A stretch of 64,000 nucleotides of DNA from Roseateles koreensis. GTDB taxonomy: Bacteria; Pseudomonadota; Gammaproteobacteria; Burkholderiales; Burkholderiaceae_C. The stretch spans positions 124,001 to 188,000 of the forward strand of contig NZ_JAQQXS010000003.1 of NCBI RefSeq assembly GCF_028595305.1, given 5' to 3'. The notes under the pieces are model-generated. The model was not told where the DNA came from, ran no database searches, and was given only the letters and a program-made list of their open reading frames with translations. The translations under genes were made by a program, and so were the position numbers. Below, piece after piece: positions 1 to 9,510 of the stretch (positions are counted from its first letter, which is position 1; each line of letters begins with the position of its first letter).

Positions 1-661
1 GGGGGTAGCTGGTGCCGGCCAATGCGGCCGCGCCCAGCGGCAGGCGATTGACGCGGCGGCGCGCATCGGTCAGCCGCTCAACGTCGCGGGCAAACATCTC
101 CACATAGGCCAGCAGATGGTGACCAAAAGCCACCGGCTGCGCCACCTGCAGGTGAGTGAACCCGGGCAGGATCACCTCCGCGTTTTTCTCGGCGACGTCG
201 ACCAAGGCCCGTTGCAAGGCATTCAACAGCAGCAGCAACTCATCAATCTCGCCACGCAGCCACAGGCGCACGTCGGTGGCGACCTGGTCGTTGCGGCTGC
301 GCCCTGTGTGCAGGCGCTTGCCGGCGATGCCCACCAACTCGGTCAGCCGGGCCTCGATGTTCAGGTGCACGTCCTCCAGGTCCAACTTCCAGTCGAAGCT
401 GCCGGCTTCGATTTCGCCCTTGATTTGCGCCATGCCACGCTGAATGGCGGCGTGGTCTTCGGCAGACATAATGCCCTGTGCCTGCAGCATTTCTGCGTGG
501 GCCAGGCTGCCTTGGATGTCGGCCGCCCAGAGCCGTTTGTCAAAAAACACGCTGGCCGTGTAGCGCTTGACCAGATCACTCATGGGCTCGGAGAAGAGCG
601 CCGACCAAGCTTGAGACTTGTTGGCGAGTTGGTTGTCACTGGGCTTGGCGGAGGTGGACAT
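1..661 (-). CDS. argH: Argininosuccinate lyase, N-terminal part (runs off the left edge)
   Basis: Argininosuccinate lyase splits argininosuccinate into arginine and fumarate, the last step of arginine synthesis in the cytosol. The minus-strand reading from the ATG at 661 gives about 220 residues starting [11 protein letters not shown]. It contains the family block with [11 protein letters not shown] followed closely by [13 protein letters not shown], the substrate-binding TGRSRNDQ motif of the fumarase/aspartase superfamily. The C-terminal half lies outside the window. It is divergent from the sensor-kinase gene at 759, and argH next to algZ-algR is a known order in Pseudomonas and many betaproteobacteria. 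Long plus-strand open frames over this stretch are antisense shadows. The identification is firm; only the fragment can be judged. Confidence 0.93.
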   Translation of the reverse strand, partial: MSTSAKPSDNQLANKSQAWSALFSEPMSDLVKRYTASVFFDKRLWAADIQGSLAHAEMLQAQGIMSAEDHAAIQRGMAQIKGEIEAGSFDWKLDLEDVHLNIEARLTELVGIAGKRLHTGRSRNDQVATDVRLWLRGEIDELLLLLNALQRALVDVAEKNAEVILPGFTHLQVAQPVAFGHHLLAYVEMFARDVERLTDARRRVNRLPLGAAALAGTSYP

Positions 662-758
662 GGCGGCAGGTGGAACAGGGTGGGAAGAAGGCCGGCGCGG
701 GCCCTGAACCGGGCCGGCGCACAATCTCGTCGAAAAGGCGGTCATTCTAGAGCCCACG

Positions 759-1883
759 ATGTCAGACAAAAAATCCATGCCCGACGAATCCGATTGGCCT
801 GACAGCATCAGCCTGACCCAGATCTTGGGGCAGGACACCCTCGGTGATTCCCCTGCGCCAGCTGTGAGCGGGTCAGCGGCTGAAAACACAGTGCTGCCGC
901 TGTTCGACCCCCAACGTGCGTTTGACGTGTGCCACGTTGGGCTGGTGCTGCGGGCGGTGCTGGGGGTGCAGGGCTTGTTGGCGCTGGGCTTGGCCCTGGC
1001 CGCCAGAGACCTTGCGCAATGGGCCGAGTGGATGGCGAGCGCGACGGTCGTGACGATGTCTGCCGTTTTGTTGTGGTTGTTGGTGGTGTGCGGTGCCCGT
1101 CGAATTTTGGCGGCATGGGCTGAACACTGGCAATGGCTGGCCCTGATGGCGCTCGGTGCTGTCAGCGCCTTGCTGGGTTGGGGCTTGTTGAATATCGCAT
1201 CGATCGAACCAAGCACGCGCTTTCGCCTCGCCAGCGTGGGCTTGGCCGGGGCCACCATGGCCGCCTTGTTACTGACATGGCTGAAACTGCGGGAGCGTGC
1301 CCAGCGCCCCGCCGCGGCTTTGGCGCAACTGGTGGAGTTGCAGTCGCGCATCCGGCCCCACTTTTTGTTCAATACCTTGAACAGCGCGATCGCGCTGGTG
1401 CGCCACGATCCCGCCAAGGCGGAGGATTTGCTGGAAGATTTGAGCGAGCTGTTTCGGGTGGCATTGGCCGACGCCAGCACCTCCGTCACCCTGGCGGAGG
1501 AAATCGAGTTGGCGCGGCGCTACCTGCACATTGAGCAGACCCGTTTTGGAGAGCGGCTGCGCATCCGCTGGGACCTTGATCCCCAGGCGAATCTGGCCCG
1601 CGTCCCCCCCTTGATTTTGCAACCCTTGGTTGAGAACGCGGTGCGTCACGGCGTCGAGCCGAATGAAGGCGGCGGCGCAATCGAGGTGAGAACGCGCAAG
1701 CGCGGTGCCGAGGTGGAGATTTGCGTGTTGAACAGCGTCGGGCTGGCGGCGAAAACGTCTGGTCACGGTTTGGCTCTGCGCAATGTGCGCCAACGCCTGC
1801 GTTTGATGCATGATGTGTCCGCCCGTTTCGAGCTGGGCTCGGCACCGGGTCGGTTTACGGTGCGCATTGTGTTGCCGAGTTGA
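759..1883 (+). CDS. algZ: LytS/AlgZ-type membrane sensor histidine kinase
   Basis: A 374-residue sensor kinase of the His_kinase (LytS/YehU/AlgZ) family. Residues 1-55 are polar. About 60-175 hold four hydrophobic helices and no large periplasmic sensor domain. The kinase core follows, with the phosphoacceptor motif [12 protein letters not shown] (His201) and an ATP-binding domain carrying an N-box-like LVENAVRHG and a glycine-rich [12 protein letters not shown] near the C-terminus. This kinase class lacks the classical H-box and pairs with LytTR regulators, one of which begins 64 bases downstream. Position beside argH matches the argH-algZ-algR order, so I use the algZ name. In Pseudomonas that pair controls alginate and type IV pili; here the target genes are unknown. 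Confidence 0.85.
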   Translation: MSDKKSMPDESDWPDSISLTQILGQDTLGDSPAPAVSGSAAENTVLPLFDPQRAFDVCHVGLVLRAVLGVQGLLALGLALAARDLAQWAEWMASATVVTMSAVLLWLLVVCGARRILAAWAEHWQWLALMALGAVSALLGWGLLNIASIEPSTRFRLASVGLAGATMAALLLTWLKLRERAQRPAAALAQLVELQSRIRPHFLFNTLNSAIALVRHDPAKAEDLLEDLSELFRVALADASTSVTLAEEIELARRYLHIEQTRFGERLRIRWDLDPQANLARVPPLILQPLVENAVRHGVEPNEGGGAIEVRTRKRGAEVEICVLNSVGLAAKTSGHGLALRNVRQRLRLMHDVSARFELGSAPGRFTVRIVLPS

Positions 1884-1947
1884 GCGTTCATCCGGCGGTT
1901 CACTGTGCTGTAAAACTTATTTCATCCTCTGACTCACCTTTTCAGCG

Positions 1948-2787
1948 ATGGCTTTGTCTGCGACCTTGTCAGTTCTCCTGGTGGACGACGAGCCCCTGGC
2001 CCGTCTGCGACTGCGCAGCCTTTTGGAGGCTTGCCAAGACCCCGCTGCCCAGGTGGTGGCGGAGGCGGGCACTGCGCAGCAAGCCCAGGCTTGGCTGCGC
2101 GAGCATGCTTGTGACTTGGTTCTGCTGGACATTCAAATGCCGGGGTCCAACGGGCTGCAGCTGGCCGAAGCGCTTGCCGCCCACCCGGCGCAGCCTGCGG
2201 TCGTCTTTGTGACCGCGCATGCCGAACATGCGGTGCGTGGCTTTGAACTGGACGCCATGGATTACCTGACCAAGCCAGTGCGGCGTGAGCGCTTGCAGGC
2301 TGCGCTCACGCGGGTGGCGCAGCGGCTCGGTGAGCGGGCTGCGGCGCACAGTCAGCGCGGAGACTTGGACGACCCACTGCCCGACGAGTTCATCAATATC
2401 TCCTTGCGGGGCCGTTTGCTACGTGTGCCTTTGTCGGAGGTGCTGTACTTCAAGGCCGACCTCAAATATTTGACCCTGCGCACCGCCACGCAAAGCTATG
2501 TGATGGACGGTAGCCTGTCAGAGCTGGAATCACGTTATGGCGAGGGCCAGGAGGGGCGGTTTTTGCGCGTGCATCGCAATGCCCTGGTGGCCAAATCAGC
2601 GGTGCGTGAATTGCTTCGGCGCGGGCCGCACGGCGCGGGCGAGGCCAGCCCGCCGGATGAAGAGGGCGCCGAAGGCTGGACGCTGCGGGTGGCCACGGTG
2701 AATGAATGGCTGTCCGTGTCACGGCGGCAAGTGGCTGCGGTGCGCGAGGCCCTGGCGGCGCGCCAGAAAAAGGCCGGCACCGAATGA
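1948..2787 (+). CDS. algR: LytTR-family response regulator (AlgR-like)
   Basis: A 279-residue two-domain regulator. Residues 8-125 form a receiver domain with the acidic pair D13-D14, phosphoacceptor D61 in LVLLDIQMPG and a conserved lysine in YLTKPV. Residues about 140-270 form a LytTR DNA-binding domain (FINISLRGRLLRVPLSEVLYF onward, with the FLRVHRNALV block typical of the family). It is the cognate partner of the kinase just upstream on the same strand and is probably co-transcribed with it. The name algR rests on family plus argH-algZ-algR order. LytTR regulators bind pairs of short direct repeats; none was identified with confidence here. Confidence 0.87.
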   Translation: MALSATLSVLLVDDEPLARLRLRSLLEACQDPAAQVVAEAGTAQQAQAWLREHACDLVLLDIQMPGSNGLQLAEALAAHPAQPAVVFVTAHAEHAVRGFELDAMDYLTKPVRRERLQAALTRVAQRLGERAAAHSQRGDLDDPLPDEFINISLRGRLLRVPLSEVLYFKADLKYLTLRTATQSYVMDGSLSELESRYGEGQEGRFLRVHRNALVAKSAVRELLRRGPHGAGEASPPDEEGAEGWTLRVATVNEWLSVSRRQVAAVREALAARQKKAGTE

Positions 2788-2827
2788 GGCGCCGGGGGCA
2801 TGCCAGCTGGCGTGTCTGGGACGTTTT

Positions 2828-2842
2828 TGACAGCGGCTGTCA
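2828..2842. promoter_or_regulatory. 15-bp perfect palindrome overlapping a consensus -35 box
   Basis: The 15 bases read TGACAGC-G-GCTGTCA, a perfect inverted repeat. They overlap a consensus TTGACA (2827-2832) about 65 bases before the start of the ABC permease gene. TATCAT at 2854-2859 is a -10-like element, but its spacing (21 bases) is longer than usual, so the promoter call is tentative. The position suits an operator controlling the transporter operon. The binding protein is unknown. Confidence 0.35.
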
Positions 2843-2893
2843 CACGCCTTAGGTATCATCGCGCTCCCACGCACGCGGCCGCAGCCTACCCTG

Positions 2894-4621
2894 ATGATTG
2901 ACAAACGATTTTTCCCCCGGCAGGTGGTGGAAGCCACCGGCAATCGCTGGGATTTGGTCATGCTTCCCATGGTGCTGGCGCTGCTGAGCCTGCTCGCCTT
3001 GGCGGGCTCGCACATGGCCACGCCGTTTCAAATGGGCGAGGTGCTGCACATCAGCTTGGACCCGTGGGTCCTGCCTTACTACCTGCTACGCACCACGCTG
3101 CGCATGTTTCTCGCGCTGGGAGCCTCGGTCGTTTTTGCCTGCGCTTTTGCGGCCTTGGCGGCCAAGTACCGGGCGGCAGAAAAAGTGTTGGTGCCTTTGC
3201 TGGACATCTTGCAGTCCATTCCCATTCTGGGTTTTTTGTCCATCACGGTGACGGGTTTCATCGCCTTGTTCCCAGGCAGTTTGCTGGGCGTGGAGTGTGC
3301 GGCGATTTTTGCCATCTTCACTTCTCAGGCCTGGAATATGGCGTTCAGCCTGTATCAGTCCATGCGCACGGTCCCGGCGGAGTTGAAGGAGGCGGCACGC
3401 ATTTTTCACCTGTCAGGCTGGCAACGGTTCTGGCGCCTGGAGTTGCCTTTCGCCATGCCGGGCCTGCTCTGGAACATGATGATGAGCATGTCGGGCGGCT
3501 GGTTTTTTGTGGTGGCGTCCGAGGCAATTTCGGTGGCCAACCAAGACATCAAGCTGCCGGGTGTGGGCTCCTACATTGCCATGGCCATTGCGGCACGTGA
3601 CCTGCAGGCCATCGGTTATGCCATTCTTGCCATGTTGATCGGCATTCTGCTGTACGACCAACTCTTCTTTCGCCCGTTGCTGGCCTGGGCCGACAAGTTC
3701 CGCTTCGAGGAGTCCGGCAACGAGAACGCGCCCACCTCCTGGCTGCTGACCTGGTTGCGCCGCACTGAACTGATTCAGCGCGTGGGTGAATGGCCGGCGC
3801 GTTGGCTGGCGGCGAGTTTTCGCTACACCAAACTGAACTACGACGGCACCTCCATCCGTGCCCGTGCCAAACCGGTCAATCCGCTGTGGGAGCGTGGGTT
3901 TGACGCGATCCTGGCGGCGCTGGTGCTGTTTGCGGTGTGGCGCCTGGTGAGTTTCATCCATGCTGAGGTGGGCTGGCAGGAAGTGGCCCACGTCTTCAAG
4001 CTGGGTTTTTACACCTTGGCGCGGGTGCTGATCCTGATTGCGATCGCCTCCTTGATCTGGGTGCCCATCGGCGTGTGGATCGGGTTGAACCCACGCATCG
4101 CGGGTCGGGTACAGGCCTTGGCGCAGTTTCTGGCGGCATTTCCGTCCAACTTGGTGTTTCCGGTGGCGGTGGTGTTGATCGTCAACTGGAAGCTGAATCC
4201 CAATATCTGGCTGTCGCCCCTGATCATCCTGGGCACGCAGTGGTATTTGCTGTTCAACGTGGTTGCGGGGGCCTCCACCATTCCGTCCGAGTTGCGTTAT
4301 GCCGCCAAAAACCTGGGCCTCAAAGGCTGGTTGCTGTGGCGCCGTTATTTGCTGCCGGCGATTTTTCCGAGCTTCGTGACCGGCGCCATCACCGCCAGCG
4401 GAGGCTCTTGGAATGCCAGCATCGTGGCGGAGTATGTGTCCTGGGGCGACACCACCTTGCAAGCCGATGGTTTGGGCAGTTATATCCAGAACATGACGGC
4501 CATCGGCGACTTTCCCCGCATTGCCCTGGGTATTGGCGTGATGTGTATTTTCGTGATGGTGTTGAATCACTGGGTCTGGCGGCGTATGTACCGACTGGCC
4601 GAACAACGCATGCATTTTTGA
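2894..4621 (+). CDS. ABC transporter permease with two fused permease domains (NitT/TauT type)
   Basis: A 575-residue inner-membrane protein made of two consecutive BPD_transp_1 permease units joined in one chain. The first unit (about 25-270) carries an EAA-type loop, EAARIFHLSGWQRFWRLELP. The second (about 335-570) carries the matching loop around NLGLKGWLLWRRYLLP. Each unit has five to six hydrophobic segments. The usual NitT/TauT importer has two copies of a single permease, so a fused dimer is notable. The ATPase gene starts 10 bases downstream and is certainly in the same operon. No periplasmic substrate-binding protein gene is adjacent, so the substrate cannot be read from context; nitrate, sulfonate, bicarbonate or another small anion are family possibilities only. 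Confidence 0.85.
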   Translation: MIDKRFFPRQVVEATGNRWDLVMLPMVLALLSLLALAGSHMATPFQMGEVLHISLDPWVLPYYLLRTTLRMFLALGASVVFACAFAALAAKYRAAEKVLVPLLDILQSIPILGFLSITVTGFIALFPGSLLGVECAAIFAIFTSQAWNMAFSLYQSMRTVPAELKEAARIFHLSGWQRFWRLELPFAMPGLLWNMMMSMSGGWFFVVASEAISVANQDIKLPGVGSYIAMAIAARDLQAIGYAILAMLIGILLYDQLFFRPLLAWADKFRFEESGNENAPTSWLLTWLRRTELIQRVGEWPARWLAASFRYTKLNYDGTSIRARAKPVNPLWERGFDAILAALVLFAVWRLVSFIHAEVGWQEVAHVFKLGFYTLARVLILIAIASLIWVPIGVWIGLNPRIAGRVQALAQFLAAFPSNLVFPVAVVLIVNWKLNPNIWLSPLIILGTQWYLLFNVVAGASTIPSELRYAAKNLGLKGWLLWRRYLLPAIFPSFVTGAITASGGSWNASIVAEYVSWGDTTLQADGLGSYIQNMTAIGDFPRIALGIGVMCIFVMVLNHWVWRRMYRLAEQRMHF

Positions 4622-4631
4622 GAGTTGAGCG

Positions 4632-5930
4632 ATGAGCACCTTGATCGAACTGAAAAACGTCGCCAAGAGTTTCAAATCCTCCGACGGCAGCCTGCGCTCC
4701 GTGCTGGAGCGGGTTGATTTTCGGCTGGAGAAGGGCGAAATCGTGGCCTTGCTGGGCCAGTCCGGCTCGGGCAAATCCACCTTGCTGCGCATCATGGCCG
4801 GCTTGATTTCTGCTGACGGCGGGGATGTGCGTTACCAAGGGCAGCCTATTTTTGGCCCGGCGGAAGGTGTGGCCATGGTGTTTCAGTCCTTCGCGTTGTT
4901 CCCGTGGCTGACGGTGCAGCAGAACGTGGAGTTGGGCCTGGAGGCGCGAGGCATCGACCCTGCCGAGCGCGCTGACCGGGCCGAACGGGCGATTGATTTG
5001 ATCGGCTTGGCCGGCTTTGAGGGGGCCTTGCCGCGTGAGTTGTCGGGCGGCATGCGCCAGCGCGTAGGCTTGGCGCGTGCGCTGGTGATGGAGCCTGCGG
5101 TGCTGCTGATGGACGAGGCATTTTCAGCCCTGGACGTGCTGACGGGCGAGCGCTTGCGCAATGAAATTTTGGAGTTGTGGACCGGCGGCGAAATGCCCAC
5201 CCAAGCCATGCTGGTGGTGTCCCACAACATTGAAGAGGCGGTGATGATGGCCGACCGGGTGTTGATCTTCTCCAGCAACCCGGGTCGCGTTCGGGCCGAG
5301 TTGCCGATCAGCCTGCCGCGCCCGCGCCACCCCGACAGCCCGGAGGTGCGCGCCTTGATCGACGAGGTGTACAGCCTCATGACGGCCGGCGCTGCGACAA
5401 GCGCTCCCGGGCAAACCGAAGAGGTCAAACCGCATCTGTCTGACCGCTTGCCGGAGGCCGATGTGGGCCGCATGGAGAGCTTGCTGGAGTTGCTGGTTGA
5501 CGAAGAGTTCAAGGGCCGCGCCGACTTGCCGCAACTGGCGGAAGAGAGCGAACTTACCGACGATGAACTGCTGCCGCTGGCCGACGCGCTACAACGCCTG
5601 GGGCTGGCGCAACTGGAGCGTGGCGACATTCTCATCACGCCGCTGGGGCAGCGTTATGTGGAAGGCGAGCACGAATTCCGGCGTGAAATCTTTGGCCAAC
5701 AACTGCTGGCCCACGTGCCGCTGGCCGCCTTCATCCGTCACAGCCTGGAGCAGGAGGAGGACGGCGAGCTGCGCGAGGAGCCCTTCCTCAAAATGCTGGA
5801 AGAAAGCATGGACAAGCAAGAGGCCGAGCGGGTGCTCAAGGTTGCCATTGAATGGGCGCGTTATGGCGAAGTGTTCGAGTACAACTACCACACCGGCATG
5901 ATCCACCTGCCAGAATCCGACGACGATTGA
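4632..5930 (+). CDS. ABC transporter ATP-binding protein with C-terminal AAA-associated domain
   Basis: A 432-residue ATPase energising the double permease just upstream. Residues 1-250 are a standard ABC domain: Walker A GQSGSGKST, Q-loop MVFQSFALFPW, signature LSGGMRQRVGLARAL, Walker B LLMDEAFSALD and switch His in VVSHNIEEA. From about residue 285 a further domain of roughly 140 residues follows, rich in acid and leucine (RLPEADVGRMESLLELLVDE onward). This matches the AAA-associated C-terminal domain seen on a subset of NitT/TauT-like ATPases and may regulate transport. The start at 4632 follows the permease stop by 10 bases. The substrate is unknown. Confidence 0.87.
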   Translation: MSTLIELKNVAKSFKSSDGSLRSVLERVDFRLEKGEIVALLGQSGSGKSTLLRIMAGLISADGGDVRYQGQPIFGPAEGVAMVFQSFALFPWLTVQQNVELGLEARGIDPAERADRAERAIDLIGLAGFEGALPRELSGGMRQRVGLARALVMEPAVLLMDEAFSALDVLTGERLRNEILELWTGGEMPTQAMLVVSHNIEEAVMMADRVLIFSSNPGRVRAELPISLPRPRHPDSPEVRALIDEVYSLMTAGAATSAPGQTEEVKPHLSDRLPEADVGRMESLLELLVDEEFKGRADLPQLAEESELTDDELLPLADALQRLGLAQLERGDILITPLGQRYVEGEHEFRREIFGQQLLAHVPLAAFIRHSLEQEEDGELREEPFLKMLEESMDKQEAERVLKVAIEWARYGEVFEYNYHTGMIHLPESDDD

Positions 5931-5936
5931 TGTGGG

Positions 5937-5969
5937 TTGGCCTAGGCATGCCTTGCCCGCCTAGGCCAA
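5937..5969 (+). terminator. Strong 11-bp hairpin after the ABC operon
   Basis: A perfect inverted repeat, TTGGCCTAGGC and its complement, with an 11-base loop, begins 6 bases after the ATPase stop codon. There is no U-run behind it, so it may act as a 3'-end stabiliser or a terminator that needs help, not a classical intrinsic terminator. Confidence 0.55.
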
Positions 5970-6038
5970 GGCTACGGTCAAGGGTTATCTGCTAACGGCG
6001 CAGCAGTGCGGTGTAGTGCCGCAAGCCCCGCAAGTGGC

Positions 6039-6248
6039 TCAGGCGTACAGGTTCAGGCGCGTGCCCAGGCTGCCGCTGCTGGCCAGCGCCGGCGCGGCCG
6101 GGGTGGGCAGGGCATCGAGCAACTCTTTGGCGCCCTGGCTTTGCAGGTCCATGGCCTTGCGCAGTACCAGCAACTGCGCAGCGGCCTGCGTGGTGCCCGG
6201 CTGTGCGGCGCTGGCGTTATTGACGAGGGCAGTGCTGCTGAGGTCCAT
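6039..6248 (-). CDS. Small YjfB-family putative motility protein
   Basis: A 69-residue protein starting MDLSSTALVNN, with a central helix LRKAMDLQSQGAKELLDALP and a proline/alanine/glycine-rich tail. Length and pattern (M-D-x-S start, a KAxDxQ helix followed by LL-x-ALP) match the YjfB family annotated as putative motility proteins (PF14070). These proteins usually sit among flagellar or chemotaxis genes. Here it stands alone between the ABC operon and ppc, read from the minus strand after the ppc terminator. Function is not known experimentally as far as I am aware. Confidence 0.7.
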   Translation of the reverse strand: MDLSSTALVNNASAAQPGTTQAAAQLLVLRKAMDLQSQGAKELLDALPTPAAPALASSGSLGTRLNLYA

Positions 6249-6335
6249 GGCGATGCTCCAGGCGGTATCTCCGCTTTGTCGGCTCGGCGCAGCAGAACTT
6301 GATGGTTCTGAGGCGAGTACTTTGTAGCCCCCATG

Positions 6336-6369
6336 AAAAATGCGCCATACCGGTCACGGTAGGGCGCAT
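6336..6369 (-). terminator. Intrinsic terminator of ppc
   Basis: On the minus strand a stem ATGCGCC/GGCGCAT, extended past a mismatch by TACCG/CGGTA around a TGAC loop, is followed directly by TTTTT. It lies 23 bases after the ppc stop codon. Confidence 0.8.
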
Positions 6370-6391
6370 CTATTTTTAGCTGAAACGACGT

Positions 6392-9301
6392 TCAACCCGT
6401 GTTGCGCAACCCCGCTGCAATGCCGTTGATGGACAGATGAATGCCTCGTTGCACGCGTTCCAGGGTGGGGTCGTCGTTGCGTTTGTCAGCTGGAATGGCG
6501 CGGTAGCGGCGCAGCAATTCAACCTGCAAATGGTTGAGCGGGTCGATGTAGGGGAAGCGATGCTCGATGGAGCGGGCCAGGGCCGGATTGCCCGCCAGGC
6601 GGTCGGCCTCGCCCGTGATCAGCGTCAGCGCTTGCGCGGTGCGCTCGAACTCGGTTTGGATGGCGGCGGCAATCTTCTTGCCCAAACGCTTGTCTTGCAC
6701 CAAGTCCACATAGCGCTGTGCAATGCCCACGTCGGTCTTGGCCAGCACCATGTCCAGGTTCGACAGCAGAGTGCGGAAGAAGGGCCATTGCTTGTCCATG
6801 CGCTTGAGCAGCGCCAGACCGCGGGTGTATTGCTCGCTGTCCGGTTCGCCCAGGAAGCTCAACACCGCGGAGCCGAAACCGCACCAGCCCGGCAGGGCCA
6901 CGCGACTCTGGCCCCAGCTGAAGCCCCAGGGGATGGCGCGCAGGTCTTCAATGGCATGGCTTGGTTTGCGTGAAGCCGGGCGTGAGCCGATGTTCAGCTC
7001 GGCAATTTCGCGGATTGGCGTGGCCGAGAAGAAATACTCCGCAAAACCGGGTGTTTCGTAGACCAGGCCACGGTAGGCCGAGAAGCTGAGGTCGGAGATG
7101 GTCTGCGCGGCTTCAAGAAAGCTCTTTGGGGCGCTCTTGGTTGGGTGCAGCAGGGTCGCTTCCAGGGTGGCGGCAACCAGCGTTTCCAGGTTGCGGCGAC
7201 CGATTTCCGGGTTGGCGTATTTGGAGGCGATGACTTCCCCTTGTTCGGTCAGTCGAATCTGACCGTTCACCGTGCCGGGGGGCTGCGCCAGAATGGCCTG
7301 GTAGCTAGGGCCACCGCCACGGCCCACGGTGCCGCCACGGCCGTGGAACAGGCGCAGGGTGATGCCGTGCTCGGCCCGCAAGACGGTGAAAAGGTCGACC
7401 AGCGCGATTTCCGCCCGATAGAGCTCCCAACTGCTGGTGAACACACCGCCGTCTTTGTTGGAGTCCGAATAGCCGAGCATGATGTCTTGCTCGGCGCCGC
7501 CGTCTTGAATCAACTTCGCGATGCCAGGCAGGGCGTAGAACTCGCCCATGATGGTGGGTGCCAGGCGAAGGTCGCCGATGGTTTCGAACAAGGGCGAGAC
7601 GATCAGGTCGCACACGGCACCCGACGCATCGCCGAGAGAGCCACGCATCAGCCCCACTTCCTTCATCAACAGCAGCACTTCCAGCAGGTCGCTCACCGAT
7701 TCGGTGTGCGAGATGATGTAGTGGCGCAGCGACTCGCGGCCGAAGCGCTGCAGCGACTCCTGCGCGGCTTCAAAGATGGCCAGCTCACCCAAGGTCTTGT
7801 CGCTGTAGGTGGCGCCGTGCACGCGCAAGGGGCGGGCGTCCTGGAGCAGTTGGATCAGCAGGTCGCGGCGCTGGGCTTCGTCCAGTGCGGAATAGTCGGC
7901 TTGCAGGCGCGCGGTTTTCAGCAACTCGGCCACCACGGCTTCGTGTTGGTCTGAGCTTTGCCGCAGGTCCAGAGTGGCGAGGTGAAAGCCAAATACCCGA
8001 ACGGCGCGGATCAGCGGTGCCAGGCGTGGCGCGATCAGGGCTTGCGCATGATGGGTGCGCAGCGAGTTTTCAATGATGCGCAGATCGGCCAGCAACTCCT
8101 CTGGGCCGGCGTAGGGCGCTTGCGGTGCCACGGCGTGGCGCAGCGCTTCGGTGCCGGTCAGCTTGTGCAGTGTGGCCGCCAGGCGCGCGTACATGCCCGT
8201 CAAGGCACGGCGGTAGGGCTCGTCCATGCGGTGCTCGTTGCGGTCGGGGCTGCGCTCGGCCAGGGCTTGCATTTCCGGCGTGATCTGGGCCAGGCGATAG
8301 GAGATCGAAAGCTCGGCGCCCAGTTCATGGAGCTCGGTCAGGTAATGGCGCAAGGCCACCTCCGACTGGCGCGACAAGGCATGCCGCATGGTGCCGGCCG
8401 TGACATTGGGGTTGCCGTCGCGGTCGCCGCCAATCCAGTGGCCCATGCGCAAAAAGCTGGCCAGATCGTGGCCAGGCAAAGCCTCTTCCAGTTCGGCGTA
8501 GAGCTTGGGGATTTCGCGCAAAAAAGTGGCTTGGTAGTAACTGAGCGCGTTTTCGATTTCGTCCGCCACGGTCAGCTTGCTATAGCGCAGCATGCGGGTC
8601 TGCCACAGCTGGGTCACGCGGGCCCGAATCAAGGCCTCGTTGGCGGCCAGTTCGCGCTCGGTGTGCAGGGCATCGCGCTGTTCAACCAGTTGCGCCACGG
8701 CACGCTCGGCGTCCAGAATGCTCTTGCGCTGCACTTCGGTCGGGTGGGCTGTCAGCACGGGTGAAATGAAGCCGTTCTCCAGCGTTTGAGCGATTTCGGC
8801 AGGGCGCACACCCGCTTCATGCAGACGCTCCAGCGCAAAAGCCAGCGAACCGGCTTGCATGCTGCCTGCACGCTCATGCACTTCGCGGCGGCGCACGTGG
8901 TGGCGGTCTTCGGCAATATTGGCCAGGTGCGAAAAGTAGCTGAAGGCGCGAATCACGCTGACGGTTTGCTCGCCGGACAGGCTTTTCAGCAGCTTGTCGA
9001 AGCTCTTGCCGGCCTGCGCATCGCGCTTAAGACGAAAGGCGACCGAGAGCTTGCGCACTTTCTCGACCAACTCATAGGCTTCCCGCCCTTCTTGCTCTCG
9101 AATCACTTCACCCAGAATGCGGCCCAGCAAACGGATGTCATCGGTCAGAGGCTTGTTCTTGTCGGCCGCCGAGCTTGCCGTGTCAGCGCGAACCGCTGAT
9201 TTGGCTCGTTTGGCGGACTTGCCTGCTTGGGGAGCGGACACTTTTTTGGGAGCTTTCACGGAGGAGGCGGGCGAGGTGGTCGAGGCGGGCAAGGCAGACA
9301 T
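6392..9301 (-). CDS. ppc: Phosphoenolpyruvate carboxylase
   Basis: PEP carboxylase adds bicarbonate to PEP to give oxaloacetate and refills the TCA cycle. From the ATG at 9301 the protein is 969 residues and begins [11 protein letters not shown]. Family landmarks are all present: catalytic histidine block [13 protein letters not shown], the phosphate-binding [16 protein letters not shown] loop, the [11 protein letters not shown] catalytic lysine block, and a C-terminus ending RNTG, close to the usual QNTG. The first 60 residues are Ala/Ser/Lys-rich and low in complexity, beyond the E. coli enzyme start, so a later start is possible. An upstream extension to 9457 is open but would cover the divergent promoter region shared with hemC, so I reject it. 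Confidence 0.95.
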   Translation of the reverse strand: MSALPASTTSPASSVKAPKKVSAPQAGKSAKRAKSAVRADTASSAADKNKPLTDDIRLLGRILGEVIREQEGREAYELVEKVRKLSVAFRLKRDAQAGKSFDKLLKSLSGEQTVSVIRAFSYFSHLANIAEDRHHVRRREVHERAGSMQAGSLAFALERLHEAGVRPAEIAQTLENGFISPVLTAHPTEVQRKSILDAERAVAQLVEQRDALHTERELAANEALIRARVTQLWQTRMLRYSKLTVADEIENALSYYQATFLREIPKLYAELEEALPGHDLASFLRMGHWIGGDRDGNPNVTAGTMRHALSRQSEVALRHYLTELHELGAELSISYRLAQITPEMQALAERSPDRNEHRMDEPYRRALTGMYARLAATLHKLTGTEALRHAVAPQAPYAGPEELLADLRIIENSLRTHHAQALIAPRLAPLIRAVRVFGFHLATLDLRQSSDQHEAVVAELLKTARLQADYSALDEAQRRDLLIQLLQDARPLRVHGATYSDKTLGELAIFEAAQESLQRFGRESLRHYIISHTESVSDLLEVLLLMKEVGLMRGSLGDASGAVCDLIVSPLFETIGDLRLAPTIMGEFYALPGIAKLIQDGGAEQDIMLGYSDSNKDGGVFTSSWELYRAEIALVDLFTVLRAEHGITLRLFHGRGGTVGRGGGPSYQAILAQPPGTVNGQIRLTEQGEVIASKYANPEIGRRNLETLVAATLEATLLHPTKSAPKSFLEAAQTISDLSFSAYRGLVYETPGFAEYFFSATPIREIAELNIGSRPASRKPSHAIEDLRAIPWGFSWGQSRVALPGWCGFGSAVLSFLGEPDSEQYTRGLALLKRMDKQWPFFRTLLSNLDMVLAKTDVGIAQRYVDLVQDKRLGKKIAAAIQTEFERTAQALTLITGEADRLAGNPALARSIEHRFPYIDPLNHLQVELLRRYRAIPADKRNDDPTLERVQRGIHLSINGIAAGLRNTG

Positions 9302-9376
9302 GGCGGGGCTCGTGTTGGAAGACCGGTGACGGCCGGCGGGCCAGAAGCTTGCTGGACCCGCCGCATGGCAGCAGAC

Positions 9377-9414
9377 GTTACATCGCCCATCAGTCGGCAA
9401 TGTAACGAAGTTAC
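9377..9414. promoter_or_regulatory. GTTACAT inverted repeat in the ppc-hemC divergent region
   Basis: GTTACAT at 9377-9383 is mirrored by ATGTAAC at 9400-9406, and a third GTTAC half-site follows at 9410-9414. The cluster lies between the divergent starts of ppc (9301) and hemC (9511), where a regulator could act on either gene. Base composition is lower in GC here than in the flanking genes. No protein is assigned. Confidence 0.35.
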
Positions 9415-9510
9415 TTGTTTCTGACTTTATCAGTTTCTTCGGTGATTCGGCAGTCACCGCCGACTTTGGAGCTATGTTCTATCTCGATTTCTCTATTCGA
9501 TAATGCGTCC

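Noticed and set aside
683-722. GC-rich inverted repeats between argH and algZ
   Set aside because: The GCCGGC-type repeats are expected in such GC-rich DNA and have no clear promoter relation.
116-802. A 228-codon plus-strand frame at the left edge
   Set aside because: It is antisense to argH, whose conserved motifs are read on the minus strand, and has no recognisable domains.
3413-4795. A 460-codon minus-strand frame
   Set aside because: It is antisense to the ABC permease and the start of the ATPase gene, with low-complexity basic and Gln-rich content.
9302-9457. Longer N-terminus for ppc
   Set aside because: It covers the divergent promoter region with inverted repeats and adds cysteine-rich sequence unlike other PEP carboxylases.
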